Shown: positions 1 to 8,900, counted from the first letter of the stretch. The stretch: 26,279 bases of DNA from Bacteroidota bacterium (GCA_023433265.1 JAEZDR010000130.1:1-26279), one strand, 5' to 3'. Translations and numbers: made by a program. Notes: generated from the letters alone by a model not told the origin.

Positions 1-671
1 GTACCAAAACCGTGGGCATCGTCTACTAATAGCCTGAATTCATATTTCTTCTTGAGGTCGCAGATTTCTTTTAGCCTACCCTGGTCACCCGCCATTCCAA
101 ACACACCCTCAGTAATTACTAAAATACCGCCCGTTCCCTGTTTTTCTATGAGGCTTGTAGCTCTTTCCAATTGCTTTTCGCAATCGGCAACATCGTTATG
201 TTTAAAAACATACCTATGGCCGGGGTGGAGCCTGAGACCATCAATGATACAAGCATGGCATTCTGCATCGTAAACCACCACATCGTGACGGCCGCAGATG
301 ACATCAATTGCACTCATGATGCCCTGATATCCATAGTTAAGCAAAATCACGTCTTCCTTACCTTCAAAGGCTGCCAGTTCAGCTTCAAGTTGCTCATGAT
401 AATTGCTGTTGCCACTCATCATTCGGGCCCCCATGGGATAGGCCATACCGAAATCCTGAGCAGCCTGTGCATCAACACGCCTTATTTCCGGGTGGTTTGC
501 TAAACCAAGATAGTTGTTGAGACTCCACACGATAACATTCTTACCCCTAAACTGCATCCTGCTGCCAATATCTCCCTCCAGTTTAGGAAAAGTAAAATAA
601 CCGTGTGCCCTTTCTCTATGTTGCCCAATAGGCCCGTAATTCTTAGTGAGCCTTGCAAAAATGTCTGCCAT
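1..671 (-). CDS. alpha-oxoamine synthase family PLP enzyme (C-terminal half off the window)
   Basis: 223 codons are visible before the gene leaves the left edge. It belongs to the alpha-oxoamine synthase group of fold-type I PLP enzymes, which condense an amino acid with an acyl thioester and release CO2. Visible signatures are the substrate-loop segment GARMMSGN (residues 81-88), His139 in ECHACIIDG, expected to stack on the PLP ring, Glu188 in ITEGVFGM, and Asp217/His220 in DDAHGFG. The Schiff-base lysine lies beyond the window. The N-terminus (MADIF, GPIGQH, HGYFTFPKLEG) is that of a Bacteroidota subgroup. Members of the wider family are glycine C-acetyltransferase, BioF, serine palmitoyltransferase and cysteate acyltransferase; the visible half does not decide between them, so a lipid role (sphingolipid or sulfonolipid) is only a possibility. 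The start is the ATG at 671. There is no Shine-Dalgarno sequence, and a promoter box lies at 741-748. Confidence 0.88.
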   Translation of the reverse strand, partial: MADIFARLTKNYGPIGQHRERAHGYFTFPKLEGDIGSRMQFRGKNVIVWSLNNYLGLANHPEIRRVDAQAAQDFGMAYPMGARMMSGNSNYHEQLEAELAAFEGKEDVILLNYGYQGIMSAIDVICGRHDVVVYDAECHACIIDGLRLHPGHRYVFKHNDVADCEKQLERATSLIEKQGTGGILVITEGVFGMAGDQGRLKEICDLKKKYEFRLLVDDAHGFG

Positions 672-740
672 GAAAACTGTTTTAGTTTATGGAACCTGCA
701 GTTGCCTGCGAGCTTACCGAAATAGGAGTTTATTTGCCTG

Positions 741-748
741 CAAATGTA
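741..748 (-). promoter_or_regulatory. Bacteroidota -7 promoter box of the oxoamine synthase gene
   Basis: The minus strand reads TACATTTG, an exact match to the TAnnTTTG -7 element. Transcription would start near 737, giving a leader of about 65 nt. No good -33 TTG is seen at the expected spacing. Confidence 0.5.
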
Positions 749-792
749 CTGCAATTGGCTGAAAAGTAAGGTAGCCTGCCGTAGAAAAGAGC

Positions 793-1632
793 CTAGGCCA
801 CCGACATCAGGGGCTTGATGATACTGTTGAAAATGTGGGTACTCACCTCCTGTTTATATTGGATTGATCCAAAGCATTTTACCGGTCGAATACCACGGAA
901 AGCATTGGAGAGAAATACCTCTTTGCTGTTCATGACATCCAATACTGTCACGGGCTCTTCCACCACCTTAAAGCCCGCCTCCTTCAGTTCGCGGAGCAAA
1001 TACCTGCGCATAACCCCATCAATGCAAGCTTCAGTGAGCGGAGGCGTAACGAGTGTATTGGATTTGTAGATAAATATGTTGGACACACAAGCTTCTGCTA
1101 CCCGGTTATGGCCGTTAAGTATCAACATATCGTCGCAGGAAAGTGCTTTTGCCCGCTGAGATGCAATCGTATATTCCAGCCGGCTGTGCGTTTTAAGCAT
1201 AGAAAACTCGCTGTAATGCTTCTTTGCATCCTCAAATAAACCTATTGTAATACCATCCTTTGGTAATTCCAGGCAATCGGCATCAAAAGTTTCCAGTACG
1301 TAGTTGGAGCCGGGTTCGTTGTCGTCATTCTCTGGCCCCCTGTAAACATCGAGGCGAATTTTTGCATGTTTGTCGTTGCCGTTCTTTTGTGCGAGTTCAA
1401 GTATTTTGCTTTCCAATATCTCTTTACCCAGGAGCTTGCCTACCTCAAACTTTAGTTTATGCAAAGACGAGAGAAGCCTGTCGTAATGGTAATCCCAAAG
1501 AGGTATAATACCATTTACAAGCCTCATGGTTTCGAAGCAACCCTCTCCGTATCTAAAACCCCTGGAAGAAGCTGTAATTACTGCGGTGTCATCGTAGTGT
1601 AGGTGACCGTTGTGCAAAACGTAGCGAGACAT
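793..1632 (-). CDS. class IV aminotransferase, aminodeoxychorismate lyase (PabC)-like
   Basis: A 279-residue fold-type IV PLP enzyme. RGFRYGEGCFETMR near the N-terminus and NRVAEACVSNIF, TPPLTEACIDGVMRR in the C-terminal half are the class IV signatures. The segment LKTHSRLEY contains the likely PLP lysine and resembles the LKHLNRLEQ segment of E. coli PabC more than the matching part of IlvE. The likely role is therefore release of pyruvate from aminodeoxychorismate to give p-aminobenzoate for folate, with branched-chain or D-amino-acid transamination as the alternative. The frame is open 20 codons further upstream to 1692. The internal ATG at 1632 is preferred because an exact -7 box lies only 9 nt before it and because the family's N-terminus begins here. 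The folate gene folB is elsewhere in the window and not linked. Confidence 0.8.
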   Translation of the reverse strand: MSRYVLHNGHLHYDDTAVITASSRGFRYGEGCFETMRLVNGIIPLWDYHYDRLLSSLHKLKFEVGKLLGKEILESKILELAQKNGNDKHAKIRLDVYRGPENDDNEPGSNYVLETFDADCLELPKDGITIGLFEDAKKHYSEFSMLKTHSRLEYTIASQRAKALSCDDMLILNGHNRVAEACVSNIFIYKSNTLVTPPLTEACIDGVMRRYLLRELKEAGFKVVEEPVTVLDVMNSKEVFLSNAFRGIRPVKCFGSIQYKQEVSTHIFNSIIKPLMSVA

Positions 1633-1641
1633 ATGTAGAAG

Positions 1642-1649
1642 CAAATATA
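1642..1649 (-). promoter_or_regulatory. -7 box of the PabC-like gene; near-leaderless start
   Basis: The minus strand reads TATATTTG (TAnnTTTG), with a TTG 19 nt upstream as a possible -33 element. Transcription would begin around 1638, about 5 nt before the ATG at 1632. This supports the shorter coding region. Confidence 0.6.
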
Positions 1650-1780
1650 TTGGTTGAGTTGCCTGAAACAACAGTTTCCAGAAAAGGGACAAGTAATTGG
1701 TACAAAATACTTAGAAGTGAGGATAGGAAGTGCTTATTCTTCGTGGGAATAAGGCCTCCTACATGCAACGCTTACTAAAA

Positions 1781-1805
1781 AGGGCTGCTCATCGTGAGCA
1801 GCCCT
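1781..1805 (-). terminator. intrinsic terminator of the T9SS cargo gene
   Basis: A perfect 11-bp stem (AGGGCTGCTCA with TGAGCAGCCCT) and a 3-nt loop are followed on the minus strand by TTTTT. It begins 19 bp after the stop of the 1065-aa gene. Confidence 0.88.
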
Positions 1806-1824
1806 GCCTGATATTGAACCCAAC

Positions 1825-4800
1825 TTATCTTGCTATCAGTAGAGTTGAAGATAACGTTTGGTTTTTGCTGATTACCAGCACCCGGTAGATTCCAGAGGTA
1901 AGGTATGATGGCAACTTCAATTGCAAGGATTTAGTGGCTGCAGTAATGTTGATTACCTGCTTGTATACCCTTTTCCCGGTTGCATCATAAAGATGGACCG
2001 TATAGTCCTGCGGATCAAAATCGGCTGCTAAGCTTAATACACCATTAGCCACCGGGTTAGGGTATATTGAAAGCTGGTTTTGAAGAGCTCCTGTCAGGTA
2101 TGCTTTTACTACAGCGCTGTAACTATGCTTTCCGTCAAGGTCAACAGCTTTCACACGGTAGAATACCGTATTTGCCAAAGGATTGTTGTCAACGTACGAA
2201 TAGGCCGCGCCTTCCTGTATGTTTTTTGCCGCAACAATTGTTTTCTTGTTGAAACTCGTGCCATCATCAGATGTTTCAAGCTCGTAGTGCTTTACATCAA
2301 TTTCAGTAGATACAGACCAGTTAACCCGGATGCCTTCGCTTACTACCATAGCATTAATGGAATTAAATACAACAGGCAGCGTTACGCTCATATCAGAGGC
2401 AATGGTAAGCGGGCCGTAAGGTGAAGCAAATGCATCGGCAGTTGAGGTAACGATGCCTGCGTCTGCGGTACCGGAAACAGTAGCGTTACCGGTGTTGACC
2501 CAACTACTTCCATTCCAATAACCAACAAAAAGATTTGCTGTTGATGTGATATACGTACCACTGCCGCAGTTACTTGCGGCTGTGTAAGAAAGTGTTACCT
2601 GCGGATTGTTTGCACCACTGTGCTTTACCAGATTCCAGTATTCACATTCACTCACTGCAACAATGGGAGTACTAACCGCAGTGCCCAATGTTTGTGGACG
2701 AAAATATTCGGCCGTATAATCTCCATTGGCACCTGCAGCACCTATGCTTAGAGGAGCATATATACCCGCGGTACCAACAGGGAAAGTAAATGCAGTTGTC
2801 CCTTTCTTGCGTACGGGGCCATCAATGTAGCTGTTGTGGGTACCGAGCGATGGCGCCAATGAAGTAGCTGTGTTACTCAATGTTAGAAGATTTGCCGCTG
2901 TTGTCTTCAAGACCCCGTTTTGAAGCGTTAGCTGGCCATTCATGGTTACAGGCGTAAGCAAGCTTTTTGTGTCGGAACCAGATATTGTAAGGCCATCTAA
3001 TTCAAGCATTGCATTTGATGGGCTATGTTTCGCAGTAATGCTTACCGCCTGGTTGCCACCGTTTAAATTGAAGGTAAAACCAGAACCCGTCTTCACAAAT
3101 GCGCCGGTAGTTTCAACTGTAGCTGAGATGTCAAGATTTCCGGCTACATTATAGGTGCCTTCCTGGAAAATAAGATTGTTGCCAAGCCCGCGAATCAAAG
3201 GCACCTCCAGGTTATTATAGTTACCAAGAACTATAGTTTGCGAAGCACTAGCATCACCTGAAGCATCAAATCTTACAGTACCTCCCCATGTTTTTCCCTG
3301 TGGAAATGCCACTGCCGCTTGTGTGCGCAACAAACCCTGGTGTTCTATAGCATTGAATGCGCCTGTAATGGTGTCCTGATTGAAGTTGATTGTAGTGGTT
3401 GCAGATGTTGCAAAATTTCCATTTACTATAATACTCGAAGCAACGTTTTCTGCACCGGCAGTATTCACAGAAAGATTATTATAAGTACCGAAAACAATTT
3501 TCTGTCCGCCACCCGGCGCATCATATACTACCGTACCGCCCCAGTTCCTACCAGCAGAAAGTGGGGTCAACGAAGTGTTTTGTGTGCGAATGGTGCCCAG
3601 CGATGCAAGACCACCTATACCACCTGCGGCAGTATGCACAAGCCTGTTTGCACCCATGTTGATAGTAGTGTTGGCTGTAACGGCAGCAACTGTTCCGCCT
3701 ATTACAATTTCACCCGAGGCGGTACTTGTACCTCCTGAATCATGAGAAACGTTCAGATTATTGTATTCGCCCGCAACAATTGTTTGCCCTCCCCCGTCAG
3801 CATTATACCAAACGGTTCCGTACGGTGAAGAACCCCATGCTTTATTTAAAGGTAAAGGCAGTGCACTGGTGTTCTGGGTTTTGATGGTTCCCCTGTTTAA
3901 AACAACTGCTGTATCAGGCATAATCAGCCTGTTTGTTCCCATTTCAATAAGTGTGTTGATGGAAGTAGTCTCAAGCGTGTCCAAAACAGTTATGTCGCCC
4001 AATGCATTTACCCAACCTGTCGTGTTGCTAACATATAGCTTGCTAAATGTGAGCGCTGGTATGTCTTGCTGCGTGCTGCCATTTAGTTCAATTGTACCGG
4101 TGCCCGCGTTAAAAGTTCCGGCGTTGGTCCAGTCGCCTCTTACTGTATGATGGAATGCACCTGCATTAAAAGTACCATTGTTGGTAATTAAAGTCGCTAC
4201 ATTGATAGGGGCCACCGCTTGCTTTACGCCACTGCCACTCATTGTAAGCCGGCCATAGTTACCACCGGTAATGGACTGATTGCTGCCCACGAAAGCCACC
4301 AGGCTTAATGAGTCAAAGGCATAAGTGGAGAAATTGGCCGGAAGGCCTGCCGCACCCGCCAAATGCAACTCTGCGTAAGGAAGGAGGCTTACTGATCCAC
4401 CTGCTCCTAACCTGCTGAGGTAATCGCCGTCAATCATCAGTTTGCCAGTGGCAACGGTTACGTCGCCTGTAACCGTAACAGGAGAAGTGATGGTGGTTGT
4501 TCCACCATTTATTATAAGGTCATTTAATGTAGTCCCAACCGGAACATTCAAAGTATTATCTGCTGTAAGCGTGATGGCACTGGCAGGCCCTGCAATGATG
4601 GCAGGATACTGAGCAAAGCCCCGTAGGACGAGTTCGCCACCTCCAGGCATATTAAGCGTTGCACCTGTGCCTGAGCCGGGAAATACGCGCAATAAACCAT
4701 TGAGCGTAAGCTTACCTGTGGCAGAAAACGCAAGGGTAGCGTTAGAGGGGGCCGGAGCCGCGGCATTATTCAATACAACCGTTTTAGCCGTGGCGTTATT

Positions 4801-5022
4801 TACATCAATAACAATATTAAGACCTCCGGGTATCACCACAGAGTCTGTTGAGGCCGGTACGCCTGCAGGCGACCAGGTTGCCGGGTTGCTCCAGTTACCT
4901 GAAGTGACCGCAGTTCTTTGTGCGCAAATGTTGCCAGTAGCAAACAGCAGCAGTATGGCAAATAAGGATTTAACCCCGTACACTGAATGACGGGAAAAAG
5001 AGAGAGTGTAAAAATGTTTCAT
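1825..5022 (-). CDS. large secreted repeat protein with type IX secretion C-terminal sorting domain
   Basis: 1065 residues. An N-terminal signal peptide (hydrophobic SLFAILLLFATG, probable cleavage after CAQ near residue 35) leads into TSGNWSNPATWSPAGVP, an opening common in Bacteroidota surface and adhesin-like proteins. The middle is a long beta-rich, Gly/Thr/Asn-rich stretch with at least three repeats of 88-93 residues sharing the motif GGGQ-IV-G-YNNL-V (centred near residues 420, 513 and 602) and a weaker copy near 255 (QSITGGNYGRL). Residues about 884-975 look like a fibronectin-III-type domain. From about 984 (SIYPNPV) to the end (SSTLLIAR) is a type A T9SS sorting domain. These domains direct export through the Por system and attachment or release at the cell surface. 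The gene follows the xylanase on the same strand with a hairpin between them. Function beyond surface or extracellular location cannot be read; adhesion or polysaccharide binding is a guess. Confidence 0.9.
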   Translation of the reverse strand: MKHFYTLSFSRHSVYGVKSLFAILLLFATGNICAQRTAVTSGNWSNPATWSPAGVPASTDSVVIPGGLNIVIDVNNATAKTVVLNNAAAPAPSNATLAFSATGKLTLNGLLRVFPGSGTGATLNMPGGGELVLRGFAQYPAIIAGPASAITLTADNTLNVPVGTTLNDLIINGGTTTITSPVTVTGDVTVATGKLMIDGDYLSRLGAGGSVSLLPYAELHLAGAAGLPANFSTYAFDSLSLVAFVGSNQSITGGNYGRLTMSGSGVKQAVAPINVATLITNNGTFNAGAFHHTVRGDWTNAGTFNAGTGTIELNGSTQQDIPALTFSKLYVSNTTGWVNALGDITVLDTLETTSINTLIEMGTNRLIMPDTAVVLNRGTIKTQNTSALPLPLNKAWGSSPYGTVWYNADGGGQTIVAGEYNNLNVSHDSGGTSTASGEIVIGGTVAAVTANTTINMGANRLVHTAAGGIGGLASLGTIRTQNTSLTPLSAGRNWGGTVVYDAPGGGQKIVFGTYNNLSVNTAGAENVASSIIVNGNFATSATTTINFNQDTITGAFNAIEHQGLLRTQAAVAFPQGKTWGGTVRFDASGDASASQTIVLGNYNNLEVPLIRGLGNNLIFQEGTYNVAGNLDISATVETTGAFVKTGSGFTFNLNGGNQAVSITAKHSPSNAMLELDGLTISGSDTKSLLTPVTMNGQLTLQNGVLKTTAANLLTLSNTATSLAPSLGTHNSYIDGPVRKKGTTAFTFPVGTAGIYAPLSIGAAGANGDYTAEYFRPQTLGTAVSTPIVAVSECEYWNLVKHSGANNPQVTLSYTAASNCGSGTYITSTANLFVGYWNGSSWVNTGNATVSGTADAGIVTSTADAFASPYGPLTIASDMSVTLPVVFNSINAMVVSEGIRVNWSVSTEIDVKHYELETSDDGTSFNKKTIVAAKNIQEGAAYSYVDNNPLANTVFYRVKAVDLDGKHSYSAVVKAYLTGALQNQLSIYPNPVANGVLSLAADFDPQDYTVHLYDATGKRVYKQVINITAATKSLQLKLPSYLTSGIYRVLVISKNQTLSSTLLIAR
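3195..4010 (-). repeat. three tandem 88-93-codon repeats inside the T9SS cargo gene
   Basis: Three in-frame copies, spaced about 260-280 bp, encode the order RTQ(NTS)...P...WGGTV-YDA-GGGQ-IV-G-YNNL-V. The DNA has diverged (for example the motif codons near 3214, 3477 and 3756), so these are old protein repeats. Pairs of beta strands ending in a short turn would suit a stacked beta-solenoid. Confidence 0.7.
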
Positions 5023-5060
5023 TGTGTGGTAGTGTCTTTATTGTTTAGCCAATTGTAAAA

Positions 5061-5078
5061 GGCGCCGCGTGCGGCGCC
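5061..5078 (-). terminator. GC-rich hairpin after the xylanase gene
   Basis: GGCGCC-rich perfect inverted repeat (7-8 bp arms, 2-4 nt loop), followed on the minus strand by TTTT. It lies 27 bp after the xylanase stop and 39 bp before the start of the T9SS cargo gene. No promoter box is seen in that short gap, so partial read-through into the next gene is possible. Confidence 0.65.
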
Positions 5079-5104
5079 GTAATTCTCAAGAAAAATATTT
5101 CCAG

Positions 5105-6694
5105 CTATTTGTTCCCGTTCTTCAATCCAACCATCACACCATAGTAAGCAGGCTTTTTAGTGTAATTGCCATCAAATAAGGTTGGTGCATCTTCTTTGCC
5201 TTGCGTAGTAACAATCCAGCTATCCTTATCAGTAACGTTCCATACTGTAATACCGTGCCTTTGCGGAGGAGGAACATGACGGAGGTAAGAACCAATGGCA
5301 TACCTGTACAAATCTCTTTGCTGTGTAAGGAGGTCAGAAGTAGCTTTAAAACCTGCTTCATTCCATGGGTTAACCCGTACGTCCATTTCGGAAATTCGAA
5401 TCTTTAAACCGGTTGCGGCCAGTTTTTGGAAGGCACGATCAATGGCTGCCCTGTCGTTCTTTACGGTAATGTGCATCTGCACGCCTATACCATGAACGGG
5501 AACACCTTTTCCTTTCAACTTATTCACCAGGTTTACCATTGCATTTACTTTAGCATCGTCACTCTCAAGTTTGTCTTCGTTGATGAACAAGAGGGCATTG
5601 GGATCGGCCTGGTGAGCGTATTGCAACGCTTTTTCTATGTAAGATTCACCCAGGTATTCAGCCCAGTAAAAATTAGAAGAGGTGACACTGCCGGGCAGCG
5701 GGTTCGTCTTGATAGCGCCGGTTGCATCGTCGAATGGTTCGTTAACGACATCCCAAGCATTTACCTTATTCTTATAACGCGAAACCGTTGTGGTAATAAA
5801 CTTCTTCATAGCAGAATCTACCTTAGCAGGATCAATTGTATAAACTCCCGACACAGAACGAGGCACGGTAAACTCATCGAACCAGAAAGTACCTGCAAAT
5901 GGAAAATGTAATCGTATGTTCTGGTAAGTTTCACGGGCGGTGAAAGTCCAGCTATATTTCTGCCATCCTGTAGTAAGCGTAAAAGTGCGCTCCTGGTAGG
6001 TGCCATTTTGAATAACCGCTTTAAACCGGGCACCATTGGCGGCAGCCTTTGCATAAAAACTCAGCGTATAAGAATAGCCCGGCGTAAGAATAAAGTTTTC
6101 ATTATAAGCCTGTACACTGTACTGGTGGGTACCTGGCGTTGTAACCGTTACCTTCAATGCCCTTGAGCCATGAGCAGTTCCTCCGCCGTCTACAGCAAAC
6201 TGGGCATTTGCTGATGGATCTACTTGTGTAACCCAGTTTGTAAATGTAGTTGCGGTACCTGACTCGAAACTATTGTTTATAACAGCATTTTCCTCTGAAG
6301 TTGGCTGAGTTAACGAACGCATGTAGGCAAGGTTGTTCATGTTATAACCCACCAATGCATGGCCAAATATGTCCAGACCTGCTGATTCAGCCAGACCTAC
6401 AAACTCATCTACTTTGCTGTAGTCATAAATGCCTTCATTCGAAATAATGGCTTCATTCTTCAACTCGTTGCTGAATGTAATTGCATTAAATTCATTCTTG
6501 ATAATTGCTGCGTAAGCAGGGTCTGTTTTATATAAGTCTAATCTTGCACCCACCCCCATTGGTATACTTATAGCCTGTTTAAGGCTACCCGTAGTGTCGG
6601 TTGTAGCATACTCATCAATTACGTCAGTCTTTTTTTTACATGAAGTCGTCAAGGCTAATACTGCAATAGCAGCCATCCACAGCTTATTCATCAC
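5105..6694 (-). CDS. lipoprotein GH10 endo-1,4-beta-xylanase with an inserted carbohydrate-binding module
   Basis: 529 residues. The signal peptide ends in a lipobox (LTTSC, lipidated Cys19), so the enzyme should be membrane-anchored. The GH10 barrel starts near residue 45 and is interrupted at about 135-280 by a beta-sandwich with the look of a CBM4/9/22-type module (NNSFESG... YSYTLSFYAKA ... FWFDEFTV), an arrangement known from Bacteroidota xylanases. The acid/base is Glu319 in WDVVNEPF and the nucleophile is Glu436 in ISEMD; His408 (QMHI) and VWNVTDKDSW (484-493) complete the active site. The family segment usually reading HTLVWH is GHALVGYN here, and the usual NDYN is NEDK, so the -1 subsite is unusual and true specificity may differ from plain xylan. 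It probably cleaves a beta-1,4-linked plant polysaccharide. Start: either of two adjacent ATGs; no clear promoter box. Confidence 0.9.
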   Translation of the reverse strand: MMNKLWMAAIAVLALTTSCKKKTDVIDEYATTDTTGSLKQAISIPMGVGARLDLYKTDPAYAAIIKNEFNAITFSNELKNEAIISNEGIYDYSKVDEFVGLAESAGLDIFGHALVGYNMNNLAYMRSLTQPTSEENAVINNSFESGTATTFTNWVTQVDPSANAQFAVDGGGTAHGSRALKVTVTTPGTHQYSVQAYNENFILTPGYSYTLSFYAKAAANGARFKAVIQNGTYQERTFTLTTGWQKYSWTFTARETYQNIRLHFPFAGTFWFDEFTVPRSVSGVYTIDPAKVDSAMKKFITTTVSRYKNKVNAWDVVNEPFDDATGAIKTNPLPGSVTSSNFYWAEYLGESYIEKALQYAHQADPNALLFINEDKLESDDAKVNAMVNLVNKLKGKGVPVHGIGVQMHITVKNDRAAIDRAFQKLAATGLKIRISEMDVRVNPWNEAGFKATSDLLTQQRDLYRYAIGSYLRHVPPPQRHGITVWNVTDKDSWIVTTQGKEDAPTLFDGNYTKKPAYYGVMVGLKNGNK

Positions 6695-6912
6695 CGGATA
6701 TTGTTTTAGAAAGTGTTTGGCTTTCCTTATAAAAAAATTAAGCCAAATTCTATTTACTGTGGGGAGCTACGGCGGTAAATACGGTCGTGGGTACTGAGTT
6801 TCAGCACCTATAGCTAAATGTTAATGTAACCAGGTAGCGGGGTGGCTTTGCACAATACAACATCAATTCCCGCCCTGTGTGGGAAAAGAACAACAATAAA
6901 AGGAAATGGGAA

Positions 6913-7263
6913 CTAGTGTAGCGACGCTTTCGGCGTAGTGAATTTACCCGGGCCCTTCACAGTGAGTTTGTAAGGGAAAACAAAAGTAGTATTTCCGTTT
7001 CCGTACCGCATGGCAGAATGGTTGGCAATACTGCTACCTTCAGTAGTTTTTAACTTGAAATCTTGCATACCCCGGAAAGAGAACGTACTGGTTTTCAATG
7101 AAGAAAGCGAGTATGCCTTAACCGTCTTTTTATTGAGTGTACGCAAAGAGTACTTATTCTTTTTTCCAGTTGTATTACCAGTGAAAGAAGCCACAGCAAC
7201 ATGTGCAGCCAAAAGAAGGACTGCTACAAGCGATAAGCTGATATATTTTAGGCTCCTTTTCAT
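6913..7263 (-). CDS. small secreted protein of unknown function
   Basis: 116 residues from the ATG at 7263. A clear signal peptide (MKRSLKYISLSLVAVLLLAAHVAVA, broken here only for description) precedes a basic, Ser/Thr/Lys-rich mature part of about 90 residues ending FVFPYKLTVKGPGKFTTPKASLH. No family is recognised. The frame is open five codons upstream to 7278, but an exact -7 box at 7268-7275 lies inside that extension, so the shorter form is chosen and its mRNA would be leaderless. A periplasmic or surface structural role is possible but unsupported. Confidence 0.7.
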   Translation of the reverse strand: MKRSLKYISLSLVAVLLLAAHVAVASFTGNTTGKKNKYSLRTLNKKTVKAYSLSSLKTSTFSFRGMQDFKLKTTEGSSIANHSAMRYGNGNTTFVFPYKLTVKGPGKFTTPKASLH

Positions 7264-7267
7264 GGGA

Positions 7268-7275
7268 CAAAGATA
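7268..7275 (-). promoter_or_regulatory. -7 box giving a leaderless mRNA for the small secreted protein
   Basis: The minus strand reads TATCTTTG (TAnnTTTG), 4 nt before the ATG at 7263. A TTG at 7297-7299 is 21 nt further upstream, at the long end of normal -33 spacing. Confidence 0.6.
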
Positions 7276-7390
7276 CAATTATTCGAGATTATTTAACAAG
7301 ATTTATTTGATAAACGGTAGGTGAATAACTTTATTTCAACGATTCTGGCAATATAATATGTATTTAATACATTAGGCAAACTTTCAGGCT

Positions 7391-8812
7391 ATGAAGGAAG
7401 AACATTACCAGGAAGAACATGAGGAGATGTCAGAATTGATCAGGCAGTATCATGCGCTCAAATCCGGCAAAGCCCACTCCTTTATAGAAGAGGATGCATT
7501 TGAACGGCTTATTGAACATTTTGATGAACAGGATGACCTGGCGACCGCCCTGGAAGCTGCCGAAACAGGCCTGGAATATTTTCCATATTCCTCTCTCCTG
7601 ATGATAAAATATGCCGACCTGCTGATTGCCTCCCGGAAGTACATAGAAGCCCTGGACATACTGGAAAAAGCGGAGTTGTATGATTCCCAGGATATTAACC
7701 TGTTCATTCTTAAGACAGACGCATACCTTGCCCTGGACAGGCAGGAAAAAGCAGTGGAAGTGCTTGAAGAAGCCTTATTGCTATTTGAAGGAGAAGAGAG
7801 GCAGGACCTGCTGTTTGAGCTTGCAGACGTATATGATGACTATGAAGAGTTTGACAAGGTGTTTGACTGCCTGAGGATGATACTCGAGGAAGACCCTGCA
7901 AATGAAGAAGCGCTGTACAAAATCTGCTTCTGGACAGACTTTACCGGCCGCAACGAGGAGAGCATTAAGCTACACCAATGGATTATTGATGAACAGCCCT
8001 ATAACGAACTCGCCTGGTTTAACCTCGCAGCAGCTTACCAGGGCCTCAAACTTTATGAGAAGGCAGTTGATGCCTATAAATATGCAGTGGCTATTGACGA
8101 GAAATTCGACTACGCTTACCGCAACATGGGCGACGCATATATAAGGTTACGTAAATACAAAGAAGCAATTGAAGCATTGGATAGGGTGCTGGAACTATCA
8201 AGACCGGAAGAGGTTATTTACGAAGCCATCGGACATTGCTATCACAGGCTCGGGAATTTTGCCCAGGCGAGGTTTCATTTTAGGAAAGCTTCGCACATGA
8301 ACCCGGACGACAGCAAACTCTATTACAAAATAGCTTGCACTTACCTGGAAGAAAAGCAATGGGAAACAGCTATCAAACCCCTGGAGAGCGCTTTGCGCAT
8401 TCATAAAAATGTGCCTGAGTACAACATGGCTATGGGTGAGTGCAAGATGCAAACAGGTGACTATAAGCAGGCTTTACAATATTTCGGCACTGTTATAAGA
8501 TTACGCCCTAAAAACATTGCCGGATGGGAGTGGCTGGTAAAATGCCTGTACACGGCCGAAATGTATGACGAAGCCCTTAATCAATGCCAGCTTGCTATGA
8601 CAGCTACCAATGGAAAACCGGTGTTTGTTTTTTACCAGGCGCTTTGTCTACTTCAATTGAAAAAGACCAAGGAAGCCTTGCTTCGACTGGAAAAAGCTAT
8701 GGAAGCTTCCCCGCGTTTAATTAAAAAGCTAATAGAATTAAATCCTTCTGTATTGCAGAATAGCCAGGTAGTGGACATCATAGCCCGGTATAAGAAAAAC
8801 CGGAAGTTGTAG
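7391..8812 (+). CDS. cytoplasmic tetratricopeptide-repeat protein
   Basis: 473 residues, acidic at the N-terminus, with no signal peptide or membrane segment. From about residue 45 to 440 it is almost wholly TPR helix pairs; clear units include AWFNLAAAYQGLKLYEKAVDAYKYAV, split by loops of the canonical A-Y-G-F spacing, DYAYRNMGDAYIRLRKYKEA, VIYEAIGHCYHRLGNFAQA and KLYYKIACTYLEEKQWETA. Such proteins are protein-interaction scaffolds; the partner cannot be told from sequence. It is divergent from the small secreted protein gene and ends 6 bp from the 3' end of the convergent tRNA-Val, with no terminator between them. A weak -7 box (TAACTTTA at 7326-7333) with TTTG at 7306-7309 may be its promoter. 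Confidence 0.85.
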   Translation: MKEEHYQEEHEEMSELIRQYHALKSGKAHSFIEEDAFERLIEHFDEQDDLATALEAAETGLEYFPYSSLLMIKYADLLIASRKYIEALDILEKAELYDSQDINLFILKTDAYLALDRQEKAVEVLEEALLLFEGEERQDLLFELADVYDDYEEFDKVFDCLRMILEEDPANEEALYKICFWTDFTGRNEESIKLHQWIIDEQPYNELAWFNLAAAYQGLKLYEKAVDAYKYAVAIDEKFDYAYRNMGDAYIRLRKYKEAIEALDRVLELSRPEEVIYEAIGHCYHRLGNFAQARFHFRKASHMNPDDSKLYYKIACTYLEEKQWETAIKPLESALRIHKNVPEYNMAMGECKMQTGDYKQALQYFGTVIRLRPKNIAGWEWLVKCLYTAEMYDEALNQCQLAMTATNGKPVFVFYQALCLLQLKKTKEALLRLEKAMEASPRLIKKLIELNPSVLQNSQVVDIIARYKKNRKL

Positions 8813-8818
8813 AGATTG

Positions 8819-8893
8819 TGGGTTGTACTGGGCTCGAACCAGTGACCTCTGCTCTGTCAAAGCAGCGCTCTAAACCAACTGAGCTAACAACCC
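8819..8893 (-). tRNA. tRNA-Val(GAC)
   Basis: The minus strand folds as a complete cloverleaf. Acceptor arms GGGTTGT and ACAACCC, D stem GCTC/GAGC, anticodon stem CTGCT/AGCAG with loop TTGACAG (anticodon GAC), variable loop of 5 nt, T stem ACTGG/CCAGT with loop TTCGAGC, and discriminator A at 8819. The 3' CCA is not encoded. Confidence 0.97.
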
Positions 8894-8900
8894 GGGGGCG

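Noticed and set aside
2067..4990. Several plus-strand open frames opposite the T9SS cargo gene
   Set aside because: They are mirror frames of a long, clearly coding Thr/Ala/Gly-rich gene with signal peptide and sorting domain; none has recognisable features.
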